Assembly: GCA_963726065.1 (NCBI GenBank)
Contig: CAVSAU010000012.1
Coordinates: 245,299-309,298, forward strand
Source of the DNA: Neomesorhizobium sp963726065
GTDB lineage: Bacteria; Pseudomonadota; Alphaproteobacteria; Rhizobiales; Rhizobiaceae
Direction of reading: 5' to 3'
DNA length: 64,000 nt
The notes beneath the pieces were generated by a model. That model worked only from the letters and a program-made list of their open reading frames with translations, did no database searches and was not told the DNA's origin. A program made the position numbers and the translations under genes. This document shows positions 53,284-61,901 of the stretch, one piece after another (the stretch's first letter is position 1; every line of letters begins with the position of its first letter).

Positions 53284-54097
53284 ATGACGAACTTCCCCAA
53301 AGGGTATCGCGGTAATCACCGGCGCCTCCACCGGAATTGGCGCTATCTATGCCGATCGCCTGGCGCGTCGCGGCTACGACCTCATCCTCGTGGCACGCAG
53401 CCAGAACAAGCTGGACGACGTGGCGAAGCGTGTCGCCGGTGCGACCGGCCGCAACGTTCAGGCCAGTCGCAGCTGACCTGAACGACAAGGCTGACCTCAA
53501 GCGCATCGAGACGCTGCTTTCCACCGAGACCGGCATCACGATGCTGGTCAACAATGCCGGCGTCGGAGCGCTTGTGTCGCTGCTCGAGTCGAATGTCGAC
53601 GACATGGAGGCGATGATCGAGCTGAACGTCACCGCGCTCACGCGACTGACATACGCCATCATACCGGCGTTCGTCGCACGCGGCGGCGGCACGATCATCA
53701 ACATCTCCTCGGCCGTCGCCGATCGCGCCAGAAATCCTGAACGGCGTCTATGGCGGGCACGAAAGCCTTTGTGCTGGCTTTCAGCCAGTCCCTCTACAAG
53801 GAGCTTGCCGACAGGAACATTCGCATCCAGGTCGTCCTGCCCGGCGCCACCGCGACGAACTTCTGGGACGCCGCCGGCGGTTCGGTGCACCAACTGCCGA
53901 GCGAAGATGGTCATGCGAGGAGACGACCTCGTGGACGCCGCGCTCGCTGGCCTCGACCAGGGCGAGTTCGTGACCATCCCCTCGCTGCCTGACGCGGCAG
54001 ACTGGGATGCCTACGAGGCAGCCCGGCAGAAGCTGATCCCGAACCTCTCGCTCAGCACACCCGCCCGCCCGCTACCGACGCGCCTGTCGCTGCCTAG
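53284..54097 (+). CDS. Short-chain dehydrogenase/reductase (four frameshifts)
   Basis: Classical SDR of about 270 residues. After repair the cofactor loop reads GIAVITGASTGIGAIYADRL, then ADLNDKADLKRI, MLVNNAGVGAL, IINISSAVAIAPEILNGV and the active site VYGGTKAFVLAFSQSL (Y-x-x-x-K). Extra bases near 53303, 53463, 53722 and 53911; the best stop is the TAG at 54095. It lies 112 bases after the epoxide hydrolase gene with an AGGAG ribosome site at 53271-53275. Probable NAD(P)-dependent alcohol or ketone oxidoreductase; substrate unknown. Confidence 0.87.
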
Positions 54098-54138
54098 CGC
54101 GTCGGCTGCCACGCCGAACTCAACGAAAGGAACAGACC

Positions 54139-54807
54139 ATGTTGAACCCAGCATTGACCCTTCCGAGCGAGAAACCATCCGGGAACCGACAGCTGAGCCC
54201 GCCGTCGACTTGAAGCTTGAAGTCGTCGCCATACCTGTGGCGGACGTGGACCGCTCGAAGCGCTTCTATGGCGGCCTGGGCTGGAGGCTCGATGCCGACT
54301 TCGAGGTCGGCGACAGCTTTCGGGTCGTCCAGTTTACACCGCCTGGCTCGCCGAGTTCGATCCACTTCGGCAAGGGCGTCACGTCGGCCGCACCAGGCTC
54401 CGCGCAAGGGCTCTTCCTCGTCGTGTCGGATATCGAGGCAGCACGCGTCGAACTGGTCCGGCTCGGAGCAAACGTGAGTGAAATATTCCATCGCTCCGGT
54501 CCTGGGCAGCCCGCCATAAGCGGCCGCGATCCCGAAGGGCGCAGCTACGTCTCGTATGCAACCTTCAGCGATCCGGACGGCAACAGCTGGCTGCTTCAGG
54601 AGATCACCAGCCGCATCCCAGGTCGAGTCGATTCCGGTGCTGACCAGTTTCGTCACGGTGCCGGATCTTGCGGCCGCGCTGAGACGCGCTGCGGCCGCCC
54701 ATGGCGAACACGAGAAGCGCGACGGCGGACGACATGACGTGAACTGGCCCGACTGGTACGCCAAATACATGGTGGCCGAGCAGGCCGGCGGCGATTTGCC
54801 CATCTGA
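54139..54807 (+). CDS. VOC (glyoxalase/bleomycin-resistance) family protein (two frameshifts)
   Basis: About 222 residues. ATG 54139 follows AAAGGA. Core LEVVAIPVADVDRSKRFYGG is the typical first VOC strand-helix, with later segments FRVVQFTPPGSPSSIHFGKG, LFLVVSDIEAARVELVRLG and FSDPDGNSWLLQEITSR. The C-terminal VNWPDWYAKYMVAEQAGGDL is typical of a VOC subgroup found beside hydrolases. Frame changes lie between 54165 and 54200 and at about 54633. Probably a metal-dependent lyase, isomerase or dioxygenase-like protein of the same catabolic cassette. Confidence 0.83.
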
Positions 54808-54864
54808 GAACACGATGGGCGGCGGTGTCGCATGCCCCCCACACTCATCAGTCGGAGGATAGCC

Positions 54865-55945
54865 ATGAACGCGACAATGAACAGGACCGATATTTCCAGC
54901 GGAATAGACCAACGTCGTCGTGGGTTGATCGGCGCCGCGGCAATCAGCCTCGCCTTTGCCGAACTCGGTCTGGCTTTGCCGGCCCGGGCTGCTGGTTCAG
55001 ATACGAGGGAGAAGCTGCTTACCTCCTCCACGTCACCGCTCCAGGCGGAGTTCGGCGCTCTCAAGCAGATCGATGCGGGATTGCTGAATGTCAGCTATGC
55101 CGAACTGGGGCCCGGCCGATGGAGATCCCGTCATCCTTTTGCATGGCTGGCCATACGACATCCACACCTATGTCGACGTCGCCCCCCTGTTGGCAGATAG
55201 GGGCAATCGCGTGATCGTGCCCTACCTGCGTGGTTACGGACCCACACGGTTCCTGTCTCAGGAGACAATGCGCAACGGCCAGCAGTCCGCGATCGCCGTG
55301 GATATCATCGCGTTGATGGATGCGCTCGGCATAAAGCAGGCAACGATCGGCGGCTGCGACTGGGGCGCTCGCACCGCAAACATCATCGCCGCGCTCTGGC
55401 CGGAACGCTGCAAGGCGCTTGTTTCGGTGAGCGGTTACCTGATCGGCAACCAGAAGCTCGGCATGGCGCCGTTGCCGCCCAAGGCCGAACTGCAGTGGTG
55501 GTACCAGTTCTATTTCGCCACCGAGCGCGGCCGCGCCGGCTACGAAAAATACACCGATGATTTCGCCCGGCTGATCTGGCAGCTCGCCTCGCCACAATGG
55601 AATTTCGACGACGCTACTTTCGAACGCAGCGCCGCCGCGTTCGTCAACCCGGATCATGTCGACGTCGTGATCCACAACTACCGCTGGCGGCTGGGGCTCG
55701 CGGAGGGCGAGGCAAGGTATGACAAGTTGGAGCAGCGGTTGGCGGAAGCTCCAGTCATCGTCGTACCCACGATCACCCTCGAGGGCGACGCCAACGGCGC
55801 ACCGCATCCGGACCCTAGCGCCTACGCGAAGATGTTCACCGGCAAATATGAGCATCGACTTGTCACCGGCGGCATTGGTCACAACCTGCCGCAGGAGGCA
55901 CCTCAGGCCTTCGCGCAGGCTGTCGTCGATGTGAGTGGGATGTGA
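54865..55945 (+). CDS. Alpha/beta hydrolase with Tat signal (one frameshift)
   Basis: About 360 residues. ATG 54865 follows CGGAGGA. The N-terminus has DQRRRGLIGAAAISLAFAEL and an ALPARAAG cleavage site, a plausible Tat signal. The catalytic core is haloalkane dehalogenase/epoxide hydrolase-like: VILLHGWPYDIHTY, YLRGYGPTRFL and nucleophile elbow IGGCDWGARTAN (Asp). The late HRLVTGGIGHNLPQEAPQAF has the catalytic His. An extra base near 55113 breaks the frame just before GDPVILLHG. Last gene of the cassette. Confidence 0.87.
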
Positions 55946-56744
55946 CGCCATGGCTCACTCCGTCAGCTATCGTACGGTGGTCGTGGACGGTCTTCCCACG
56001 CCGTGAAAAGGTTGATCAAAGAGTGCGACGGAGGGTCTCGGGGCAATTGACACCCTCCGCCCCTGTTCAACTTGAACAGTCAGCGTATGCCGTGCAGCCA
56101 GCTTCAATTAGCACACCCTAAAGTAGATGTGTAGAGTACCCCGAAATGTTTGGTAGAAATATCTGAGCGCCCCATCGGATAGAAGGCACCGCGCGATAAC
56201 CCCCGTGCGCCCTCAGTTCCTGCCGCAGCGAACCCAAAAGTCCCGTCGGGTTGACCGCTGAGGAAGCGATACGCTGGCTGTGGTGGCGACAGCGATGGTC
56301 ACGACACTCAGGTTGTGAGCGAGCAGGGGCGGGCCATCACAACCACAGTCATAGGCAACGAAGTCTGTCAACGGCAGACGCCGCTCACGCGCTTCTGGCG
56401 CCGAATCTCCCTGGAGTCAGCGGGACCTGGACACGAGCCGATCTGGCAGGCGAGGTGATTTTGATGGGGGGCGCCTTCCCGGCGGTCGATCCAAAGCATC
56501 AAGACCATGGTTGCCCGCCGAGTATTGCCGTCAACAGCACAGCACCAACGGGAGGAGTGCGTCAAAAATACCCAGAAAAAGGACCAACCAGCCCCTCAAG
56601 CGCCGTTTGGGCTGCACGGGGTTGGCGGCCGTCCACCCCGTGCCCCTTCTTGCAGGAAGTCCGAAAAAGACGAATATTCACGACAGTTCGGGAGCCATCC
56701 GGGGGTCCCGGTCAGAATCTCACCTGAATTGCACCGAGAGCCCC
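55946..56744. other. Intergenic stretch without recognisable gene
   Basis: About 800 bases between the hydrolase cassette and the cyclase fragment. Short frames on both strands show no Shine-Dalgarno, codon bias or family resemblance. It may be decayed mobile or coding DNA. Confidence 0.5.
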
Positions 56745-57262
56745 ATGGGTCGGCAGGAGCACAGGATTGAACGGCGGCTGGTGGCCATCTTCGCGGCTGA
56801 CGTTGCAGGCTATTCGCGGCTCATGGAGCAGGACGAGGTCGGAACGCTCCGGAGCTTGACCGCTCATCGCGCGATCATGGACCAGCTGATTGCTGAAGAT
56901 GGCGGACGAGTAGCCAACACGGCTGGGGATAGTGTCTTGGCCGAGTTCCCCAGTGCTGTCGATGCCGTTCACTGTGCCGTGGACGCGCAACACGCACTTT
57001 CGCAGGCGAGCCGAGATATTCCCGAGGTGCGCCGCCTCCAATTCCGGATTGGGGTGCATGTTGGCGACGTGATGGTTCGCGGTGGTGACCTGTTGGGTGA
57101 CGGAGTCAATATTGCAGCACGTGTCCAGGCGCTTGCCCGGCCAGGTGGCATCTGCGTGTCGGGAGCCGCCCACGCTTTCGTCCGCAAGGCCCTGGCTCTC
57201 GAGTTTCGACGATCTCGGCCCCCAAAAGGTCGTTGCGCTTGTCTGCGCCTCGTTGCGAATTA
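56745..57262 (+). pseudogene. Truncated class III adenylate/guanylate cyclase
   Basis: ATG 56745. The sequence ERRLVAIFAADVAGYSRLME is the start of the CHD domain with the metal-binding Asp. It continues with AHRAIMDQLIAEDGGRVANT, AGDSVLAEFPSAVDAV (second metal Asp), IGVHVGDVMVRGGDLLGDGV and NIAARVQALARPGGICVSG. The domain breaks near 57210 (extra base before DDLGPQKV), and the sequence then leaves the family. Typical rhizobial members carry a further 400 residues of TPR repeats, missing here. The 288 bases downstream show nothing else. Confidence 0.8.
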
Positions 57263-57550
57263 ATCTCCGACTGAATTCGTTGGGCTCTGATTCGCTGCAT
57301 TTGAAAACATTGAGGAATTTGGGCGCCCCACTTTCCGCTAACCCATTTGCAACAAGGAAAATCGTCTTCCTGCCGGGCGCGCCACTTCCGTACAGAACTA
57401 TGAACGCCGAATTCTGCCGAATCCTCGCTTGATGCGGTGACAAGCGTTCGTAGAAGTTCTGATTTCGATCCTTTGATACGAACTTCCGTATCTGCCACTT
57501 CGACGTGTTGTGTCAGGGCGCGCAGGTAGTCGCGCCGATAGCCCCCTCCT

Positions 57551-58060
57551 TCAAGCCTGTCGCCATTGCTCCTGCTCGATTTCCTCTCCCAATGCAGAGA
57601 TGAGTGAGGACACCCTGTTGCGCACGCGCGGGGAAATCCGCATCAGCGCTTCGATCACGCGCCTGCCTTCGGCGCTGGCGATGAATTCCAGGCGTTCATC
57701 GACTGGCAGCAGTGAAACAGTTGCCTCGCCATTGCCCGGTAAGCCCTCGAAGAAGCGACTGACAGGAACATCCAGTGAGCGGGCGATCTCATAGAGCATG
57801 GAAGCGCTGACGCGATTGCGCGCCGTTTCATACTTCTGGAGTTGTTGAAAGCTAATGCCGATCGAGCGGGCCAGTTGCGTCTGCGATACGTCCGACTGCA
57901 CGCGCACTGCCGCGATCTGCCTGCCGACATGCCGGTCGGCCGGATGGGGACTGTCCTCGCCTCTAGTTGCTGCACCAGTTTGAAAACGATCGAAACGTTC
58001 CAGCAAGACTTCACCTGCTCTGAGAGTTCTGTTGTTTTTCTGAGCTTGGGATCGTTGCAA
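57551..58060 (-). CDS. XRE family transcriptional regulator
   Basis: 169 residues with a central lambda-repressor-like HTH (VGRQIAAVRVQSDVSQTQLA, RSIGISFQQLQKYETARNRV, SASMLYEIARSLDVPVSRFF). The sequence SFQQLQKYE is the recognition helix type common in rhizobial XRE proteins. The start overlaps the preceding Tat-signal gene by 50 bases in another frame, so it is probably translationally coupled; an internal start closer to the HTH is possible. The target is unknown. Confidence 0.82.
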   Translation of the reverse strand: MQRSQAQKNNRTLRAGEVLLERFDRFQTGAATRGEDSPHPADRHVGRQIAAVRVQSDVSQTQLARSIGISFQQLQKYETARNRVSASMLYEIARSLDVPVSRFFEGLPGNGEATVSLLPVDERLEFIASAEGRRVIEALMRISPRVRNRVSSLISALGEEIEQEQWRQA

Positions 58061-58664
58061 TGTCTAAGCCATGAAGGCGGGTGAGATCGTGACGCAGTGC
58101 GCGGATGTGAGGCCATGGGAAATCGTCGGGACCCTCCCTGTTCTCGGCTTCGCACAAGATGACCGATAACTTGGCTAGCACACCGTGGATTGTTAGGGCT
58201 GGCGATAGCAGCAGATCACTCAGAATAGCCTGTTCGGCGGCTTCCGATTCCCGGATTATTCTATCCATTCTCGAATAGCCGATCTGTTCATCCATGGCAT
58301 CCCAGCGCGCCTGGTGCGCGGCGAGGTCAACAACCGCGCGATGCCGGACAGCCTCGTCCTCCAGCAAACTGCGCTCTGGCAAACCGTCGATGGAACGGAT
58401 TGCCGCCTCGCTACCGTTAATGAGACGCACCTGTGCGTCAGGAAAGCCAATCGTCCTGACAAGATGTGCTTCAAGCGATTGTTGCTTTCGGCAGAGTGCC
58501 AATGTGTTGTTGCGTGCCTCTTGCCACTTCTCGCACGAACAAAGTGCAGGGTCGTCGCGCGATTCCATAGCCAAGATATCCTCACGCGCCGAGCCTCCGA
58601 ATGGCCACGCCGCGCCTGCCGCAGCCGCACCTGCCATCAATCGCCGGCGCGTGACGGAAGGCAA
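58011..58664 (-). CDS. Hypothetical protein with Tat-like signal
   Basis: 217 residues. N-terminus SVTRRRLMAGAAAAGAAWPF is a plausible twin-arginine signal. The mature region is helical and rich in Glu, Arg and Leu (RIIRESEAAEQAILSDLLLS), with two Cys in a CSCEKWQEA motif. I do not recognise a family; similar proteins seem to occur next to XRE genes in rhizobia. It overlaps the downstream XRE gene by 50 bases and is divergent from the small XRE gene at 58827. Confidence 0.6.
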   Translation of the reverse strand: MPSVTRRRLMAGAAAAGAAWPFGGSAREDILAMESRDDPALCSCEKWQEARNNTLALCRKQQSLEAHLVRTIGFPDAQVRLINGSEAAIRSIDGLPERSLLEDEAVRHRAVVDLAAHQARWDAMDEQIGYSRMDRIIRESEAAEQAILSDLLLSPALTIHGVLAKLSVILCEAENREGPDDFPWPHIRALRHDLTRLHGLDIATIPSSEKQQNSQSR

Positions 58665-58783
58665 GGTCGTGCTATTGTCCGAAATCAGCCAAGATCCGAG
58701 CTCCAGGCAGCTTGGGTGTGGTCAGGCTAGGCGGAGTGTTACCGCACTCCGTCGAGCCGTCTACGCGAGCCAAATTATATCGA

Positions 58784-58815
58784 TGACATAATTTGGTATC
58801 TTCGGAATTATGTCA
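58784..58815. promoter_or_regulatory. Probable operator upstream of the small XRE gene
   Basis: Perfect 10-bp inverted repeat TGACATAATT (58784-58793) / AATTATGTCA (58806-58815) separated by 12 bases. A third related half-site (AAATTATAT at 58772-58780) forms a second palindrome with the left arm. It lies 12 bases upstream of the XRE start, a position that suits autorepression. Confidence 0.6.
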
Positions 58816-58826
58816 AGGTATTAATT

Positions 58827-59066
58827 TTGATAAGCGAAGAGCAAATACGAATGGCACGAGCCGCCTTAAAGTGGGGTGTGCGGGAATTAGCGCGTGAAGC
58901 GCACGTGACAGCAGCTACCATTACACGCATTGAAGGTGGCAAAGCCGCGCACGCTTCGACACTAAAGGCCATTCAGAGCGCCTTTGAAGCCGCCGGCATT
59001 GAATTCATCCCGGAAAACGGCGGTGGCGTCGGCGTTCGGTTGGCGCGCCGATCTGGCAAAGCGTGA
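58827..59066 (+). CDS. Small XRE-type HTH regulator
   Basis: 79 residues from a TTG start (an ATG at 58851 is possible). Nearly the whole protein is an HTH: QIRMARAALKWGVRELAREA, HVTAATITRIEGGKAAHAST and LKAIQSAFEAAGIEFIPENG. The ending GIEFIPENGGGVGVRL is typical of small phage- or plasmid-type XRE regulators in rhizobia. It follows a strong inverted-repeat operator and probably autoregulates. Confidence 0.8.
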   Translation: MISEEQIRMARAALKWGVRELAREAHVTAATITRIEGGKAAHASTLKAIQSAFEAAGIEFIPENGGGVGVRLARRSGKA

Positions 59067-59190
59067 TTGCAAAGAGCCGACCGGAAGCAGCGGCATTCTT
59101 AGTCGCTAGTGCTCTTTGAGCACCTCCTCGGAACCCCGAGCTTCTGATATAGGCTCGCCTGTTGCTTTGCGAGCACCTCCGAGGTGGTGT

Positions 59191-59661
59191 TCAGGATTTG
59201 CTTCCGGTTTCCATGCTGGCGATGGTGCGCGATGCAATCGATCCGCTATCGAGATTCTCGGCGGCAACGCCGGAAAGGGCAGCACCGCGGACCCGATAGC
59301 CAGCGGCTTCCCACGCCTCGAGCGCCACGCTGAGCATCGCGCTCTTTCCCGTCCCGGCATGGCCGATGACGAGGGCGCGATCGCGCCCGTCCGTGATGTG
59401 GGCCAGCGCGTCCTGTTGCTCGCCGGAAAGCACGAGGCCACGCTGTTCGGCACGCGCAAGCGCTGCTGCCTTGTCACTGTCGTCGATCTCATGACGCTTG
59501 CGCGTAGCCATCGCTTCGGCTGCATAGTACAGGCGCTGTTCTGTCTCGATAATGCGACGGCTGGTGAAGCGGTCAGCGCCGTGAGAATCCTCGCCGAGTT
59601 CGATCAGTTCGGGCGAACTCGCAACAGCATTCATCACCGCATTGAACCCTCGGGGCGACAT
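59191..59661 (-). pseudogene. Fragment of a TraA-type conjugative relaxase/helicase
   Basis: About 156 residues that match the junction of the relaxase and the RecD-like helicase in Ti-type TraA. They include QQDALAHITDGRDRALVIGH, Walker A in GHAGTGKSAMLSVALEAWEA and VRGAALSGVAAENLDSGSGI-like sequence (here SGVAAENLDSGSIASRTIAS). The relaxase N-terminus with its His triad and the rest of the helicase are missing, and the sequence ends abruptly at METGSKS. It is a remnant of a conjugative element. Confidence 0.75.
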
Positions 59662-59699
59662 GATCCGGAACAGGAAAAGGTTGACCTCACCGACCCCAA

Positions 59700-59895
59700 T
59701 CAGAGAAGCCTGTTAGTATAGACGAAATCGTTAAGGCAATCGGTTATGTGCTTGCCGCCGAAGACGCCGAGCGCCGGCATCTCCGCCGGCGTCAGGCGGA
59801 AGTCGGGGGTGGAGGTCGCGCCCTGCGGGTGCGACCAGGACGTAACGGGAGCCCTGCTGCATCCGGTCGTTCACTTTGATCCACCGTGGCTTCAT
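59700..59895 (-). CDS. Small conserved protein coupled to tspO (one frameshift)
   Basis: About 64 residues starting MKPRWIKVNDRMQQGSRYVL. After skipping one extra C near 59812 it continues DFRLTPAEMPALGVFGGKHI and ends at a TGA at 59700. I recall similar small proteins (GVFGGKY near the C-terminus) in Rhizobiales without a function. Its start overlaps the tspO stop (ATGA), so it is the second gene of a two-gene operon. Confidence 0.6.
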
Positions 59896-60386
59896 CGAGC
59901 CCCCTTCGCGGCGCTGGTCGCGGGGTTGCGCCGCCAGATGGCGAAGTTGAGAGCTGACGCGAAGCTCACCCAGGCTAAGTAGGGGACCAGCAGCCAGGCC
60001 GCTGCGGCGCTCACGGGGTGAAACAGCAGCATCGTCGCGACAATGGAGCCCCATAGAATTGCAATCTCCACAATAGCTAGGCCCGGTCGATGAAGTCCGA
60101 AGAAGATCGGCGTCCAGGCGGCGTTGAGCAGGAGCTGCAGTGCATAGACGCCGAGAGGCAGTGCGGCGCCGGAGAAACCTGCCTTGTGCCAGACGAGCCA
60201 GCCCGACACAGCGATCAACGCATAGAGAACCGCCCAGACCGGCGCGAAGAGCCAGTCCGGCGGCCGCCATCGCGGCTTGTCGAGCTGTTTGTACCAGTCG
60301 CCCGGCCGAAAGATCGCGCCGGTCCCCGCCGCGCCAAAGCAGGCGGCCCCAAAGGCGATCATCATGAGAAGTGAGAATGCGTCCAT
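59892..60386 (-). CDS. tspO: TspO/MBR family protein
   Basis: 164-residue inner- or outer-membrane tryptophan-rich sensory protein with five transmembrane helices. Hallmark WYKQLDKPRWRPPDWLFAPVW at the end of helix 1, then LYALIAVSGWLVW, LQLLLNAAWTPIFFGLHRPG and VPYLAWVSFASALNFAIWRR. Family members bind porphyrins and affect tetrapyrrole and stress responses. Intact. Confidence 0.93.
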   Translation of the reverse strand: MDAFSLLMMIAFGAACFGAAGTGAIFRPGDWYKQLDKPRWRPPDWLFAPVWAVLYALIAVSGWLVWHKAGFSGAALPLGVYALQLLLNAAWTPIFFGLHRPGLAIVEIAILWGSIVATMLLFHPVSAAAAWLLVPYLAWVSFASALNFAIWRRNPATSAAKGAR

Positions 60387-60530
60387 ATGGCAAAGCTGGG
60401 AGGAGGCCGCTTGCGTATCAAGCAGCCCCTTCCACCGGCTACCTGTTCCGCTCTGCAGCGAGTTCGCCGGAGCCGAGCGTCAGAATATTGATGAACTTCA
60501 TTGTTCTTCTCCAGCGTTTGCTATCTCTGT

Positions 60531-61016
60531 TCAGCCCTTCGGGGGCATGATGACCTTGTCGATGACATGGATGACGCCGTTCGACGCCGCTATGTCGACA
60601 GCAGTGACGGTTGCGTCGTTGACCTTGACGGAATTGCCCGCGACTTCGATGTCTATCAACTTGCCGTTTACGGACTTGGCGTCGTCGATGCCTGCTACGT
60701 CAGCGGCCATTACCTTTCCTGTAACCACATGGTAGGTCAGGATTTCCGTAAGCTGCTGCTTGTTCTCCGGCTTCAGCAAATTCTCCACCGTACCGGCTGG
60801 CAGCTTGGCAAAGGCTTCGTCAGTCGGAGCGAACACCGTGAACGGACCGGACCCTTTCAGGGTGGAGACGAGCCCCGCGGCTTCGAGCGCAGCCGTAAGA
60901 GTCTTGAATTGGCCCGCCGCAACGGCAGTATCCACGATATCCTTTTCCGCGGCGAGGGCACTGGCGCCCGTAGCAAGCGCTATGCCCGCGGCCAGCATGA
61001 CAATCTTCAGTTTCAT
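60531..61016 (-). CDS. Secreted fasciclin (FAS1) domain protein
   Basis: 161 residues. Signal peptide MKLKIVMLAAGIALATGASA cleaved before AEKDIVD. One FAS1 domain: FKTLTAALEAAGLVSTLKGS, GPFTVFAPTDEAFAKLP (H1 box), LTEILTYHVVTGKVMAADV (YH motif) and GVIHVIDKVIMPPKG (H2 box). Such proteins act in surface adhesion and, in rhizobia, in symbiosis (Nex18-like). Divergent from the XRE-cupin gene, with three palindromes between them. Confidence 0.92.
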   Translation of the reverse strand: MKLKIVMLAAGIALATGASALAAEKDIVDTAVAAGQFKTLTAALEAAGLVSTLKGSGPFTVFAPTDEAFAKLPAGTVENLLKPENKQQLTEILTYHVVTGKVMAADVAGIDDAKSVNGKLIDIEVAGNSVKVNDATVTAVDIAASNGVIHVIDKVIMPPKG

Positions 61017-61080
61017 AATCTTCTCCTGTTAGTGACTGATGTGCCGATACGGACACCCCTTGTCATCTGGAGAAAATATG

Positions 61081-61164
61081 TTTTCTTACCAGTAAAATTA
61101 TCGTGAGAGTCAACCGAATTTTCTTGTTAAGAAAATTCACATGTGGATATTTCGTTAGACGAAA
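61081..61164. promoter_or_regulatory. Three palindromic operators between fasciclin and XRE-cupin genes
   Basis: Three palindromes share a T-rich arm, a 3-base centre and an A-rich arm: TTTTCTTACCAGTAAAA (61081-61097), TTTTCTTGTTAAGAAAA (61119-61135, perfect) and TTTCGTTAGACGAAA (61150-61164, perfect). Centres are spaced 38 and 30 bases apart. The last abuts the ribosome-binding site of the XRE-cupin gene, which suggests autorepression and joint control of the fasciclin gene. Confidence 0.65.
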
Positions 61165-61177
61165 AGGAATTTGCCCC

Positions 61178-61762
61178 ATGCTATCCGACACGCTCACAAA
61201 CGAGCTTGAACGCTATGCAATTGGCCCCGGCATCAAGGCGCTGCGCCTGAAGAAAAAAATGGGGCTGGTGCAGCTAGCCGCGCACACCGGTCTCTCTTCA
61301 GCGATGCTGTCCAAGATCGAGCGCGGCCAGATGTTTCCAACGCTCCCCACCCTGCTCCGTATCGCAATGGTTTTCGGCGTCGGGCTCGACCACTTCTTCT
61401 CGCTTGAAAAGGAGAAGCCGCTTGTCGCGGTAGTCCGCAAGGAACAGCGGCTAAAGCTGCCCGCACCACCAAACGGAAAGCCGCCCGCCTTTCTTTTCGA
61501 AAGCCTGGACTATCCCGTCGCTAACCGCACGATGGAGGCTTTCTATGCCGAATTTCCCCTCGACGCGCTACCGTCGGATCCGCACCAGCACGGCAGCGTG
61601 GAGTTCATATACGTTCTAGGCGGCCGAGTGGTGGTCGACGTGGTCGGGGAACAGACGACGCTTAACGCCGGCGATGCCATGTATTTCGACTCAAGCGTTC
61701 CCCACAGCTACCGCCGCGATGGCAGCCAGGTCTGCACAGCTCTGGTCGTAACCGCGCATTAA
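61178..61762 (+). CDS. XRE family regulator with cupin domain
   Basis: 194 residues. N-terminal HTH (GIKALRLKKKMGLVQLAAHT, GLSSAMLSKIERGQMFPTLP) and C-terminal cupin sensor (DPHQHGSVEFIYVLGGRVVV, LNAGDAMYFDSSVPHSYRRD) with possible metal or ligand residues His, His and Glu in the first cupin motif. ATG 61178 with AAAAGGA upstream; an in-frame GTG 75 bases earlier is rejected because it lies within the operators. Probable repressor sensing a small metabolite, acting on itself and the fasciclin gene. Confidence 0.9.
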   Translation: MLSDTLTNELERYAIGPGIKALRLKKKMGLVQLAAHTGLSSAMLSKIERGQMFPTLPTLLRIAMVFGVGLDHFFSLEKEKPLVAVVRKEQRLKLPAPPNGKPPAFLFESLDYPVANRTMEAFYAEFPLDALPSDPHQHGSVEFIYVLGGRVVVDVVGEQTTLNAGDAMYFDSSVPHSYRRDGSQVCTALVVTAH

Positions 61763-61901
61763 GCGCCTTGACTGACATGCTATGTCAGCGCGGATGCTGC
61801 TTAAGATGCAAGTGCATCTGTCAAACAATGTGCATCCGTGTCTCGCTCTCGGTGAGAGCCAAGGCACGATCTAGAAACACGTGTACATCTCCCTAGTGGC
61901 T

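Noticed and set aside
61103..61177. N-terminal extension of the XRE-cupin protein from a GTG at 61103
   Set aside because: It would translate through two operator palindromes and lacks a ribosome site, while ATG 61178 has a good one.
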